A program made the translations under genes and the position numbers. Shown here piece after piece: positions 16,378-25,123 of a DNA stretch of 64,000 nt; within the stretch, counting starts at the first letter, position 1; every line of letters begins with the position of its first letter. This stretch comes from Nguyenibacter vanlangensis (lineage in GTDB: Bacteria > Pseudomonadota > Alphaproteobacteria > Acetobacterales > Acetobacteraceae), in the NCBI RefSeq assembly GCF_038719015.1, contig NZ_CP152276.1:630001-694000 (forward strand), written 5' to 3'. A model generated the notes under the pieces. The model had not been told where the DNA came from. It ran no database searches and saw only the letters and a program-made list of their open reading frames with translations.

Positions 16378-17085
16378 ATGAATGCCCCATTCCCGCTGAC
16401 CCGTCACGATGCGGTTCTTCTTGATCTCGATGGCACGATCGTGGATTCGCGCGCCGGAATCATCGGTTCGCTGCACGATTCGCTGCGCGATCTGGGTCAC
16501 GAGCCGGACCCGAAGGTGGATTTGACCTGGGTGGTCGGGCCGCCGCTGCACGATCTGGTGGCGCGAGTGCTGGAGCATTACGGCGACGACCGCGCCGAGG
16601 AAGCTGTCAGGCTGTATCGCTATCATTACGAACGGCAGGGCATGCATCGCAGCGCGGTCTTTGCCGGGATGGACACGGTGATCGAGACCGTGGCGCAGTC
16701 GGGGGCGCGGCTGTTTCTGGCGACGTCCAAGCCGGTGCACCTGGCGCGAGCGATTTTGGACCTGCGCGGGCTGACCCGGTATTTCACCGCCCTGTACGGC
16801 GCCCAACCCGACGATAGCGGCGCGGAGAAGCCCGAGCTGATCGCGTGCCTGCTGCATGAGCAGGGCGTGCCGGCGGCGCGGGCGGTGATGGTGGGAGACC
16901 GGCGGTTCGACATCAGCGGGGCGCATGCCAACCATGTGCGCGCGCTGGGCGCGCTGTGGGGCTATGGCGGCGAGGAGGAGCTGACCGAGGCCGGGGCGGA
17001 CGCGCTGGTGAACGATCCGGGCGAATTGCTGGGCGCGATCCGCACGCAACTGGCGGCCGCGCACATGCACCCGGCGGCCGAATAG
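16378..17085 (+). CDS. HAD-superfamily hydrolase, phosphoglycolate phosphatase-like
   Basis: 235 residues, start preceded by GAGGAG. The HAD motifs are complete: motif I LLDLDGTIVDSR with the nucleophile Asp near residue 17, motif II LATSKP, a lysine in GAEKPELI, and motif III MVGDRRFDI. A helical cap domain lies between motifs I and II (about 30-95). The nearest named families are phosphoglycolate phosphatase and pyrophosphatase PpaX-type enzymes; the substrate cannot be read from sequence. It stands between the two radC-family genes on the opposite strand. Confidence 0.85.
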   Translation: MNAPFPLTRHDAVLLDLDGTIVDSRAGIIGSLHDSLRDLGHEPDPKVDLTWVVGPPLHDLVARVLEHYGDDRAEEAVRLYRYHYERQGMHRSAVFAGMDTVIETVAQSGARLFLATSKPVHLARAILDLRGLTRYFTALYGAQPDDSGAEKPELIACLLHEQGVPAARAVMVGDRRFDISGAHANHVRALGALWGYGGEEELTEAGADALVNDPGELLGAIRTQLAAAHMHPAAE

Positions 17086-17127
17086 GGGCGCCGGGAGCTT
17101 TTGGAGGCGGGCTGTTGAGGCAGGCTT

Positions 17128-17862
17128 TTACAGCCTGCCCTGCTGGCGCAGGCTGAACCATTGGCCACGCCGCAGCATCAGGTGGTCCTGCACCGCCAGG
17201 GACAGGTTCTGCGCGTGGTAGGAGATGGCCTGCATCAGCACGGCATCGCGATCGACCAGCGCCGCCGGCGGCGGCCAGGCCGCGGCGAGCCGGATGCCCA
17301 CGAAGGCGGTGGCGTGCAGGTCGAGCGCGCGGAGCAGGATGTGGCGCTGGATCGCGTCCAGGTCGCCCTGGTCGAGGGCGGGGTCGATCGGTTCGTCGGC
17401 GATGATGTGATTGCCGCTGTCCAGGAACAGGATCCGCATCTGCCCGGCGGGGGCGTCGGCGAGAATCGTATCGCAATAGGTCAGCACCGCGTCCCAGTCG
17501 CGCACGTGCTGGCGGGTCAGCGGGTCGGACCGCGACAGGCGTTCGGCCACGCAGGCGGGCAGCATCAGCGGCAGGGCGACGCGGTCGGACAGGCCGGCCG
17601 CGCGCAATTGCTCGGCCGAGGCCGAGAGCAGCGCGCCCAGGCTGCCGAACCGGTTCAGCAGCGCCTTGGCCGTCGGTTTGGTGTCGCGGCGCGGAATCGC
17701 GAGGAAGAGCAGCATCTCGACGATTTCGTAATCGGCCAGCGACGCCGCGCCGGAGGCCAGGATCCGGGCACGCATGCGGGCGCGGTGGCCCGCTGGTCCG
17801 GTCTCCTTGAACGGGGCATGACGCGAGGCGGCGTTCGCGGCATCCCTGCCCGTTCCTGTCAT
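17128..17862 (-). CDS. Degenerate RadC-family protein lacking the JAMM metal motif
   Basis: 244 residues from ATG 17862, which follows AAGGAGAAGG. The N-terminal helix-hairpin-helix half is intact (LADYEIVEMLLFLAIPRRD, KALLNRFGSLGALLSASAEQL). The MPN fold continues through MRILFLDSGNHIIADEPI. Where RadC has HNHPSGDP..S..D, this protein reads VGIRLAAAWPPPAALVDRD, so neither histidine of the metal site is present. It is probably catalytically inactive as a metalloenzyme and may be a structural paralogue of the intact RadC at 15.5 kb. It diverges from uvrD with only 47 bases between starts. Confidence 0.82.
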   Translation of the reverse strand: MTGTGRDAANAASRHAPFKETGPAGHRARMRARILASGAASLADYEIVEMLLFLAIPRRDTKPTAKALLNRFGSLGALLSASAEQLRAAGLSDRVALPLMLPACVAERLSRSDPLTRQHVRDWDAVLTYCDTILADAPAGQMRILFLDSGNHIIADEPIDPALDQGDLDAIQRHILLRALDLHATAFVGIRLAAAWPPPAALVDRDAVLMQAISYHAQNLSLAVQDHLMLRRGQWFSLRQQGRL

Positions 17863-17909
17863 TCGGCCTTCTCCTTCACGTCCGGCGCCGGACGCCCTAT
17901 ACGGAAAAC

Positions 17910-20153
17910 GTGACCCATAGCCCAAACCCTTCTTCCGACCGACCGGATTATCTGCAGCGCCTGAACCCCGAGCAACGGGCGGCGATCGAGACGACCGACG
18001 GTCCGCTGCTGGTCCTGGCCGGCGCCGGGACCGGCAAGACCCGCGTGCTGACCACGCGCTTCGCCCATATCCTGCTGTCCGGCCGCGCGCGGCCGCACCA
18101 GATCCTGGCGGTGACCTTCACCAACAAGGCGGCGCGCGAGATGCGCGAGCGGATCGGCGCGATCCTGGGCACGCCGGTCGAGGGGCTGTGGCTGGGGACG
18201 TTCCATGCGCTGTGCGCGCGCATGCTGCGCCGGCATGCCGAATATGTCGGGCTGAGCAGCGGCTTTACCATCCTGGACACCGACGACCAGCTACGCCTGC
18301 TGAAGCAGGTGATCGAGCCGCTGCGCATCGACGCCAAGCGCTGGCCGTCCCAGGGCATATTGGGGGTGATCCAGCGCTGGAAGGATCGCGGGCTGACGCC
18401 CGAGCGCGTGACGCCGGCCGAGGACACGGATTTCGCGAACGGACAGTGCCGGGCGGCCTATGCGGCCTATCAGGCGCGGCTGATCCAGTTGAACGCCTGC
18501 GATTTCGGCGACCTGATGCTGCACGTGACCGAGATCCTGCGGACCCGGCCCGACGTGCTGGCGCAGTATCACCGCCTGTTCCGCTACATCCTGGTGGACG
18601 AATACCAGGACACCAACACGATCCAGTATCTGTGGCTGCGGCTGCTGGCGCAGCGCGAGGGGCAGAGCGCCAATATCTGCTGCGTGGGGGACGACGACCA
18701 GTCGATCTATTCCTGGCGCGGGGCGGAAGTGGAGAACATCCTGCGCTTCGAACGCGATTTCCCGGGCGCGGTCATCGTGCGGCTGGAGCGGAATTATCGT
18801 TCGACCGCGCAGATCCTGGGCGCGGCGTCGGGGCTGATCGCGCATAATGACGGGCGGCTGGGCAAGACGCTGCGCCCGGGGCGCGAGGATTCGTCCGGCG
18901 AGAAGGTGCGGGTGGTCGCGGTCTGGGATTCGGACGACGAGGCCCGGATGGTCGGCGAGGAGATCGCGCGGCTGCGTGCCGGGGGCCATTCCCTGGCCGA
19001 GATGGCGATCCTGGTGCGGGCGGGATTCCAGACCCGCGCGTTCGAGGAGCGGCTGATCGCGCTGGGCGTGCCCTATCGCGTGGTGGGGGGGCTGCGATTC
19101 TACGAGCGGGCGGAAATCCGCGATGCGCTGGCCTATATGCGCGTGCTGAGCCAGCCGGCGGACGATCTGGCGTTCGAGCGGATCATCAACGTGCCGAGGC
19201 GCGGCATCGGGGCGGCCGCGCTGCAGAAATTCCACGCCGCCGCCCGGGCCGGGAACATGCCGCTGACGCAGGCGGTGCAGGACCTGCTGGCGGGCGGCGA
19301 GATCAAGGGCCGGGCGCGCGAGCCGATGGCGGCGCTGATGGACTGCCTGCAGCGCGGGCGCGACGCCTTGCCGCGCGAGGGGCATGTGGTGGTCGTGGAG
19401 ACGCTGCTGGAGGAGGCCGGCTATATCGACATGTGGAAGGCCGATCCGTCGCCCGAGGCGCCGGGCCGCGTCGACAACCTGAAGGAACTGGTGCGGGCGC
19501 TGGCAGATTTCGAGAGCCTGGAAGGGTTTCTGGAGCATGTCGCGCTGGTGATGGAAAACGAGGAGAATGCCGGGGACGCGCGGGTCAGCCTGATGACCCT
19601 GCACGGCGCCAAGGGGCTGGAATTCGACACCGTGTTCCTGCCGGGCTGGGAGGAAGGGGTGTTTCCGTCCCAGCGGACCCTGGACGAGGGCGGGTTGAAG
19701 GGGCTGGAGGAAGAGCGGCGCCTGGCCTATGTCGGCATTACCCGCGCGCGGCACCGGGCGATCATCAGCCACGCCGCCAGCCGGCGGATCTATGGCAACT
19801 GGCAGTCGGCGATCCCCAGCCGGTTCATCGAGGAACTGCCCGACGAACATGTCGCGACCAGCGGCGCGGCATCCCAGGCGCGGACGCGGACATTCGGGCA
19901 TGCGCCGGAATTTTCCCAGGCCTTTCCGGTCGTGGCGCGGCGGGCGCGGATGACCGAGGCGCTGGCGCGCGGGACGGCCCCCGACGCGGCGTCCGGCGCG
20001 AGATCGGCCGCGTTCGGGGCGGGCGAGCGGGTGTTCCACCAGAAATTCGGATACGGGACGGTGACGTCGGTCGATGGCAGCCGGCTGGAGATCGCCTTCG
20101 AAAAGGCGGGGTCCAAACGTGTCCTGGACCAATTTATCGAGAAGATATCATGA
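17910..20153 (+). CDS. uvrD: DNA helicase II UvrD/PcrA
   Basis: 747 residues from a GTG at 17910. UvrD is a 3'-5' superfamily 1 helicase acting in nucleotide-excision and mismatch repair. Motifs in order: Q-motif LNPEQRAAIETTDGPLLV, Walker A AGAGTGKT, Ia AVTFTNKAAREM, II VDEYQDTN, III CVGDDDQSIYSWRGA, IV RLERNYRST, V SLMTLHGAKGLEFDTVFL and VI EERRLAYVGITRAR. A C-terminal Tudor-like segment (VFHQKFGYGTVTSVDGSRLEIAFEKAGSKRVLDQFI) is typical of PcrA-type proteins that contact RNA polymerase. Its stop codon overlaps a mini-ORF leading to prmA. Confidence 0.96.
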   Translation: MTHSPNPSSDRPDYLQRLNPEQRAAIETTDGPLLVLAGAGTGKTRVLTTRFAHILLSGRARPHQILAVTFTNKAAREMRERIGAILGTPVEGLWLGTFHALCARMLRRHAEYVGLSSGFTILDTDDQLRLLKQVIEPLRIDAKRWPSQGILGVIQRWKDRGLTPERVTPAEDTDFANGQCRAAYAAYQARLIQLNACDFGDLMLHVTEILRTRPDVLAQYHRLFRYILVDEYQDTNTIQYLWLRLLAQREGQSANICCVGDDDQSIYSWRGAEVENILRFERDFPGAVIVRLERNYRSTAQILGAASGLIAHNDGRLGKTLRPGREDSSGEKVRVVAVWDSDDEARMVGEEIARLRAGGHSLAEMAILVRAGFQTRAFEERLIALGVPYRVVGGLRFYERAEIRDALAYMRVLSQPADDLAFERIINVPRRGIGAAALQKFHAAARAGNMPLTQAVQDLLAGGEIKGRAREPMAALMDCLQRGRDALPREGHVVVVETLLEEAGYIDMWKADPSPEAPGRVDNLKELVRALADFESLEGFLEHVALVMENEENAGDARVSLMTLHGAKGLEFDTVFLPGWEEGVFPSQRTLDEGGLKGLEEERRLAYVGITRARHRAIISHAASRRIYGNWQSAIPSRFIEELPDEHVATSGAASQARTRTFGHAPEFSQAFPVVARRARMTEALARGTAPDAASGARSAAFGAGERVFHQKFGYGTVTSVDGSRLEIAFEKAGSKRVLDQFIEKIS

Positions 20154-20170
20154 CGAGCGAGCTATCATGA
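20150..20170 (+). other. Six-codon mini-ORF linking uvrD and prmA
   Basis: The sequence reads ATG ACG AGC GAG CTA TCA TGA (MTSELS, stop). Its ATG overlaps the uvrD stop (ATGA at 20150) and its TGA overlaps the prmA ATG (ATGA at 20167). The two junctions share TATCATGACG, as if a 17-bp junction had been duplicated. Translation is inferred, not shown. Confidence 0.5.
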
Positions 20171-21081
20171 CGGCCTTGGCCCGTCGGCATGCGACGGAAT
20201 TGGAAACCATAGCCGTGACCGTGCCGGCGGAAGCCGTCGAAGCCTATGAGGAGGCGCTGTCGGTCGTCTGCACCACGATCGGCATCTTCGAGATGGATGA
20301 CAGCCAGATCCTGTGGCGTGTCGAGGGCGTGCGCGACCTGGGGCATGGCGAGGGCGAACTGGCCGCGGCGCTGGCGCTGGCGGCCGCCGTCACCGGGCAT
20401 GAGGCGGCGCTGGACCGGGTGCGGACCGAGGCCGAGGGATGGCTGGCGCGGACCTATGAATCGTTTCCCGAGCAACTGGTCGGGCAGCGTTTCGCGGTGC
20501 GCGGCACGCATCTGGATGGCGAGAGCGCGTCGCGCCGGATCGCGATCACGCTGGATGCCGGCATGGCGTTCGGGTCGGGCGAGCATGGATCGACCCGGGG
20601 CTGCCTGCGCGCGCTGGAACGGGTGGCGCATCGCCGGCCCAGGCGGATCCTGGATATGGGCTGCGGGTCGGGCATTCTGGCGATGGCGGCGGCGGCGCTG
20701 CTGCGCCGGCCGGTCCTGGCGATCGACATCGAGCCGTGGTCGGTGCGCACCACCCGGCAGAATGCCGCGCTGAACGGGCTGGGGGCGCTGGTCGAGGCGC
20801 GGCTGGGCAATGGCTGGCGCACGCCGGGGCTGAAGCGGCGCGCGCCGTTCGACCTGGTGTTCGCCAACATCCTGGCGCGGCCGCTCTGCCTGATGGCCCA
20901 GGACCTGGCGCTGCACCTGGCGCCGGGGGGCACGGCGATCCTGGCCGGCCTCTTGCACGGCCAGGCCGGCATGGTGCTGGCCGCGCACCGGCGTCAGGGG
21001 CTGGTGCTGGAGCGGCGGCTGACCGAAGGCGACTGGACCACGCTGGTGCTGCGCAAGCCGTCCGGCGGTCATGCCGGCTGA
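20167..21081 (+). CDS. prmA: Ribosomal protein L11 methyltransferase PrmA
   Basis: 304 residues from ATG 20167. PrmA trimethylates ribosomal protein L11 using S-adenosylmethionine. The N-terminal substrate-recognition part is followed by the family signature DAGMAFGSGEHGSTRGCL, SAM motif I ILDMGCGSGILAMAAAALL, the acidic AIDIEPWSV and motif IV DLVFANILARPL (N-I-L-A hallmark). It follows uvrD through the short mini-ORF. Confidence 0.93.
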   Translation: MTALARRHATELETIAVTVPAEAVEAYEEALSVVCTTIGIFEMDDSQILWRVEGVRDLGHGEGELAAALALAAAVTGHEAALDRVRTEAEGWLARTYESFPEQLVGQRFAVRGTHLDGESASRRIAITLDAGMAFGSGEHGSTRGCLRALERVAHRRPRRILDMGCGSGILAMAAAALLRRPVLAIDIEPWSVRTTRQNAALNGLGALVEARLGNGWRTPGLKRRAPFDLVFANILARPLCLMAQDLALHLAPGGTAILAGLLHGQAGMVLAAHRRQGLVLERRLTEGDWTTLVLRKPSGGHAG

Positions 21082-21139
21082 GACGGCATGATATGAATGT
21101 AAAATAATAGGCTGAATTTCAAATATAAAGGATGATGCC

Positions 21140-22930
21140 ATGACCGATATCGCCTCGCGCCTGCCGGCATTGCGCGCCGTTCTGGCCCGGATGGAGGTGG
21201 ATTGCGTCATCCTGCCGCGCGGGGACGAGCATCTGGGCGAGTATGTCGCGCCCTGCGCCGAGCGGCTGGCCTGGCTGAGCGGTTTTACCGGCAGCGCCGG
21301 CATGGCGGTGGTGCTGCGCGACGGGCCGGCCGCCGTGTTTTCCGATGGCCGCTACATCACCCAGATGGACCAGCAGGTGGACGGCGCGGCGTGGGCGCGG
21401 CTGCATATCCGCGACACGCCCCCGGCGCAGTGGCTGGCGGAGAATGGCGGCCGGGGGCTGCGTATCGGTTATGACCCGCGGCTGATGGCCGAGGCCGGGT
21501 TGCAGCCCTTTGTCGATGCCGGGCTGACGCTGGTGCCGCTGGCCGCCAATCCGGTGGACGCGATCTGGTCCGACCGCCCTGCCCCGCCGGCCGGCCCGTG
21601 CCTGGCGCACGGCCTGGAATTCGCCGGCGAGGCCAGTGCGGCCAAGCGGGCGCGCATGGCGAGGATCCTGGCCGGGGACGGGCAGCAGGCCGTCGTGCTG
21701 GGGGACCCGACATCGGTCGCGTGGCTGTTGAACATTCGCGGCCGCGACCTGCCCGATACGCCCGTCTGCCTGGCCTTTGCGATCCTGCATGACGATGCGC
21801 GGGTCGAATTGTTCATCGACCCGGCGCGCGTGCCGGCCGAGACGGCGGCATGGCTGGGGGCGGACGTCACGGTCCGGCCGCCCGGCGAACTGGACGCGGC
21901 GCTGGGCGCCCTGGGCGGGCGGCGCGTGCGGATCGACCCGGCGGGGACCGCGATCTGGTTCGTCCAGGCGCTGGAGGCCGCCGGAGCCACCGTGGCGCGG
22001 GGCGGCGATCCGTGCGTCGTGCCCAAGGCGCGCAAGAACGGCGTGGAGCAGGATGGCGCGCGGCGCGCCCATCTGGTGGACGCAATCGCGCTGTGCCGCT
22101 TTCTGCACTGGCTGGACAGCGAGGGGGTCGGGCGGAGCGAACTGGCGGCGGCGGCACGGCTGGACGCGTTTCGCGCCCTCAGTCCCGATTATCGCGGCGA
22201 GAGCTTTCCGGCGATTTCCGGTTCGGGCCCGAACGGAGCGGTGATCCATTACCGGGTGACCGAGGCGACCGATCGGACGATCGGGGCGGACGAGGTCTAT
22301 CTGATCGACAGCGGCGGGCAATATCCGTTCGGCACCACCGACGTGACGCGCACGATCTGGACCGGGCGGGAGCCGGGGCCGGACGTGGTGCGCGGGCCGT
22401 TTACCCGCGTGCTGCAGGGCCATATCGCCCTGGCGCGGGCGCGTTTCCCTGCCGGCACCACCGGCCATGCGCTGGATGCGCTGGCGCGCTATGCGCTGTG
22501 GCAGGCGGGGATGGATTACGACCACGGCACGGGCCACGGCGTGGGCAGCTACCTGTCGGTCCATGAGGGGCCGGCCTCGATTTCGCCGGTCCATCGGCCG
22601 GTGGCTGTCGAGGACGGGATGATCCTGTCGGACGAGCCCGGCTATTACCGTCCCGGCGCGTTCGGGATCCGGCTGGAGAACCTGCTGCTGGCGCGGCCGG
22701 CGGCGGCGGAGGCGAACCGGTCCTTCCTGGCGTTCGAGACGCTGACCCTGGCGCCCTTCGACCGGCGCCTGATCGATGCGGGCCTGCTGACGCCGGAGGA
22801 AATCGCCTGGATCGACGCCTATCACGCGCGGGTGCATGACGCGGTGGCGCCGCATCTGGGCGACGCCGAGGCGGCCTGGCTGCGCGCGGCCTGTACACCG
22901 CTCGGGGGGGCGCCGCTCGGGGCGGCGTAG
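21140..22930 (+). CDS. Xaa-Pro aminopeptidase (aminopeptidase P, M24B)
   Basis: 596 residues, the long three-domain form. It removes N-terminal residues preceding proline and uses two metal ions. Two creatinase-like N-terminal domains (SGFTGSAGMAVVL and a second repeat near 185) precede the pita-bread catalytic domain from about residue 330. Metal ligands are seen in LIDSGGQYPFGTTDVTRT (two Asp), GHGVGSYLSVHEGP (His), LSDEPGYY and GIRLENLLL (Glu). The start follows AAAGGATGATGCC. It sits between prmA and isocitrate dehydrogenase on the same strand. Confidence 0.93.
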   Translation: MTDIASRLPALRAVLARMEVDCVILPRGDEHLGEYVAPCAERLAWLSGFTGSAGMAVVLRDGPAAVFSDGRYITQMDQQVDGAAWARLHIRDTPPAQWLAENGGRGLRIGYDPRLMAEAGLQPFVDAGLTLVPLAANPVDAIWSDRPAPPAGPCLAHGLEFAGEASAAKRARMARILAGDGQQAVVLGDPTSVAWLLNIRGRDLPDTPVCLAFAILHDDARVELFIDPARVPAETAAWLGADVTVRPPGELDAALGALGGRRVRIDPAGTAIWFVQALEAAGATVARGGDPCVVPKARKNGVEQDGARRAHLVDAIALCRFLHWLDSEGVGRSELAAAARLDAFRALSPDYRGESFPAISGSGPNGAVIHYRVTEATDRTIGADEVYLIDSGGQYPFGTTDVTRTIWTGREPGPDVVRGPFTRVLQGHIALARARFPAGTTGHALDALARYALWQAGMDYDHGTGHGVGSYLSVHEGPASISPVHRPVAVEDGMILSDEPGYYRPGAFGIRLENLLLARPAAAEANRSFLAFETLTLAPFDRRLIDAGLLTPEEIAWIDAYHARVHDAVAPHLGDAEAAWLRAACTPLGGAPLGAA

Positions 22931-23101
22931 CGCCGCATAATGTGACCGGGAAAGGCCGGGGGGCGGCGGGGAGCGGAATTGTCACCCGCCGGCCACCGGC
23001 CTACCACGATACGGGCCTCGGCGTGATCGTACCGCCTCGCGAACGGTGCGGGTCATGCCGGATGGCTGTCAGAGATCCTGCACAGAGGGAGAATTTCGAC
23101 A

Positions 23102-24133
23102 ATGTCCGCTGCTGAAAAGACCATTCCGGCAACCCTGATCCCCGGCGACGGAATCGGGCCCGAGATCGTGGAATCCGTCATCGAGATCCTGGACGCGGTG
23201 GGTGCGCCCTTCGCCTGGGAAAAGCGGCTGGCGGGCATGGCGGCAGTCGACGCGACGGGCAACCCGCTGCCCAAGGAGACGATCGAGAGCATCCATCGCA
23301 CGGGCCTGGCGCTGAAGGGCCCACTGACCACGCCGGTCGGCGGCGGGTTCAAGTCGATCAACGTGACGCTGCGCCAGGAATTCGGGCTGTATGCCAATCT
23401 GCGCCCCACCCGCACGATCGTGCCGGGCGGACGGTTCGAGAATATCGACCTGGTGCTGGTCCGCGAGAACCTGGAAGGCTATTACGCCGCGATGGAACAT
23501 TACATCCCGGTGGGCGACGACCCGCACGGGATCGCGATGGGCGCGGGCTATAATTCGCGCGCCGAATGCAATCGCATCGTCCGCTTCGCCTTCGAATATG
23601 CGGTGAAGAACGGCCGCAGGAAGGTGACGCTGGTCCACAAGGCCAACATCCTGAAGCTGCTGACCGGGCTGTTCCTGGAGGAAGGCCGCAAGGTCGCCAA
23701 GGAATATGAAGGCCGCGTCGCATGCGACGAGCGCATCGTCGATGCCTGCGCGATGCAACTGGTCATCGATCCGTGGCAGTATGACGTGATCGTCACCACC
23801 AACCTGTTCGGCGACATCCTGTCGGACCTGACGGCCGGCCTGGTCGGCGGGCTGGGCATGGCGCCGGGCGCGAATATCGGCGAGAAGGCCGCGATCTTCG
23901 AGGCGGTGCACGGTTCGGCGCCGGATATCGCGGGCAAGAACGTCGCCAATCCGCTGGCGCTGCTGATGGCCGCGAACCTGATGCTGGGGCATGTCGGGCG
24001 CCAGGACCTGGCCACCCGGATCCAGGGCGCGATCGACGCCGTGGTGACCACCGGCGCGGCGCGGACCCGCGACCTGGGCGGCACCGCCGGGACGCGCGAG
24101 CTGACCGCGGCCCTGAAGCAGAAACTGGTCTGA
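23102..24133 (+). CDS. icd: Isocitrate dehydrogenase, short NAD+-type (IDH3-like)
   Basis: 343 residues with AGGGAG before the start. It oxidises isocitrate to 2-oxoglutarate in the TCA cycle. The beta-decarboxylating dehydrogenase fold is clear: IPGDGIGPEI, the substrate arginines in LRPTRTIVPG, RENLEGYYAAMEHYIP, the metal aspartates in TTNLFGDILSDLTAGLVG, and the cofactor loop HGSAPDIAGKNVANP. Asp-Ile in that loop is the arrangement of NAD+-specific enzymes. 3-Isopropylmalate dehydrogenase is a close relative, but the RENLEGYY segment favours isocitrate. Confidence 0.87.
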   Translation: MSAAEKTIPATLIPGDGIGPEIVESVIEILDAVGAPFAWEKRLAGMAAVDATGNPLPKETIESIHRTGLALKGPLTTPVGGGFKSINVTLRQEFGLYANLRPTRTIVPGGRFENIDLVLVRENLEGYYAAMEHYIPVGDDPHGIAMGAGYNSRAECNRIVRFAFEYAVKNGRRKVTLVHKANILKLLTGLFLEEGRKVAKEYEGRVACDERIVDACAMQLVIDPWQYDVIVTTNLFGDILSDLTAGLVGGLGMAPGANIGEKAAIFEAVHGSAPDIAGKNVANPLALLMAANLMLGHVGRQDLATRIQGAIDAVVTTGAARTRDLGGTAGTRELTAALKQKLV

Positions 24134-24209
24134 ACCGTGTCGCCGGCCCCCAGAGGCGCTTGCAGAGGCGCTTGCGGAGGCGGGCCGGCGATCGTTTAAC
24201 GCCCGCTGG

Positions 24210-24578
24210 TCAACTGCCCCGGTAGGTCGAGAACCCGTAGGGCGAGACCAGCAGCGGCACGTGGTAATGGCCGCCCTTGCCGTCCGGTCCCGGCCGGGCG
24301 ACGCCGAAGGCGATGGGCACCACGTCCAGGAACGGCGGGTCGCTGAGGGCGACGCCCTGGGCCCGGAAATAGGCCGCCACCGCGAATTCCAGCCGATAGG
24401 CGCCCGGCGCCAGCCCGGCGCCGTCCGCCCCCCCGACCCCGGCCAGTTCGGGGCAGCGGCCGTCGGCGTTGGTGCGGCCCGCGAACAGGCGGTCGGGTCC
24501 CGACCAGAGCGAGAGCGCCATTCCGGCCGCCGGACGGCCCGAGACCAGGTCCAGGACGTGGCTGGACAGGGTGATCAT
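24210..24578 (-). CDS. uraH: 5-hydroxyisourate hydrolase UraH (transthyretin-like)
   Basis: 122 residues, normal length. It hydrolyses 5-hydroxyisourate to OHCU, the step after urate oxidation. Family signatures are complete: SSHVLDLVSGRPAAG at the N-terminus, TNADGRCPEL, and the C-terminal HYHVPLLVSPYGFSTYRGS ending in the hallmark YRGS. Last gene of the minus-strand purine operon, overlapping uraD as ATGA. Confidence 0.95.
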   Translation of the reverse strand: MITLSSHVLDLVSGRPAAGMALSLWSGPDRLFAGRTNADGRCPELAGVGGADGAGLAPGAYRLEFAVAAYFRAQGVALSDPPFLDVVPIAFGVARPGPDGKGGHYHVPLLVSPYGFSTYRGS

Positions 24579-25123
24579 GGCGCGTTCTCCGCGTTTTCCG
24601 CGAGGGTCTTGAACGTGTCGGCCAGGCGCAGGCCGGCGATCTTGCCGATTTCGACGATCGCGGCCTGCAATTCGGCCTGGGGCGTGTGGGCGACGCGGCG
24701 TTCCATTTCCGACAGGATGACATCCTTGTCGGACAGCCGCACGCAGATCACGAACGGCATGGCGAAGCGCGCGGCATAGGCGTCGTTCAGCCGGTTGAAG
24801 CGGGCATATTCGTCGGGGGTGAGCCGGTCGAGCCCGGCCGATGCCTGTTCGGCGGCCGAGGCCTGCGTCAGGGTGGGATCGAGACCGGCGCGGCGCGCCA
24901 GTTCAGGGTGGGCCCGCACCAGGGCCAGTTTTTCGTCGTCGGCCGCGCGGTCCAGCACGCCGGTCATGGCCAGCAGCATCGCATCCGGCGTGGCGAAGGG
25001 GCGCAGCGCCGCGGCGCGTTCGGCCACCCAGGGGGAATGTTCGAACAGATGGCCGAAGGTGGCGACGAAATCGGCCGGGGCCATGGCGTTGACCCGGTTC
25101 ATGGTAACGGAAGGGGTGGTCAT
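24575..25123 (-). CDS. uraD: OHCU decarboxylase UraD
   Basis: 182 residues. It decarboxylates 2-oxo-4-hydroxy-4-carboxy-5-ureidoimidazoline to S-allantoin. The all-helical family is recognised from FVATFGHLFEHSPWVAERA (catalytic histidine), VRAHPELARRAG, ASAAEQASAGLDRLTPDEYARFNRLNDAYAARFAMPFVICVR and the basic ERRVAHTPQAEL segment. It overlaps puuE upstream and uraH downstream by four bases each, so the pair works as a unit converting the unstable urate product to allantoin. Confidence 0.94.
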   Translation of the reverse strand: MTTPSVTMNRVNAMAPADFVATFGHLFEHSPWVAERAAALRPFATPDAMLLAMTGVLDRAADDEKLALVRAHPELARRAGLDPTLTQASAAEQASAGLDRLTPDEYARFNRLNDAYAARFAMPFVICVRLSDKDVILSEMERRVAHTPQAELQAAIVEIGKIAGLRLADTFKTLAENAENAP

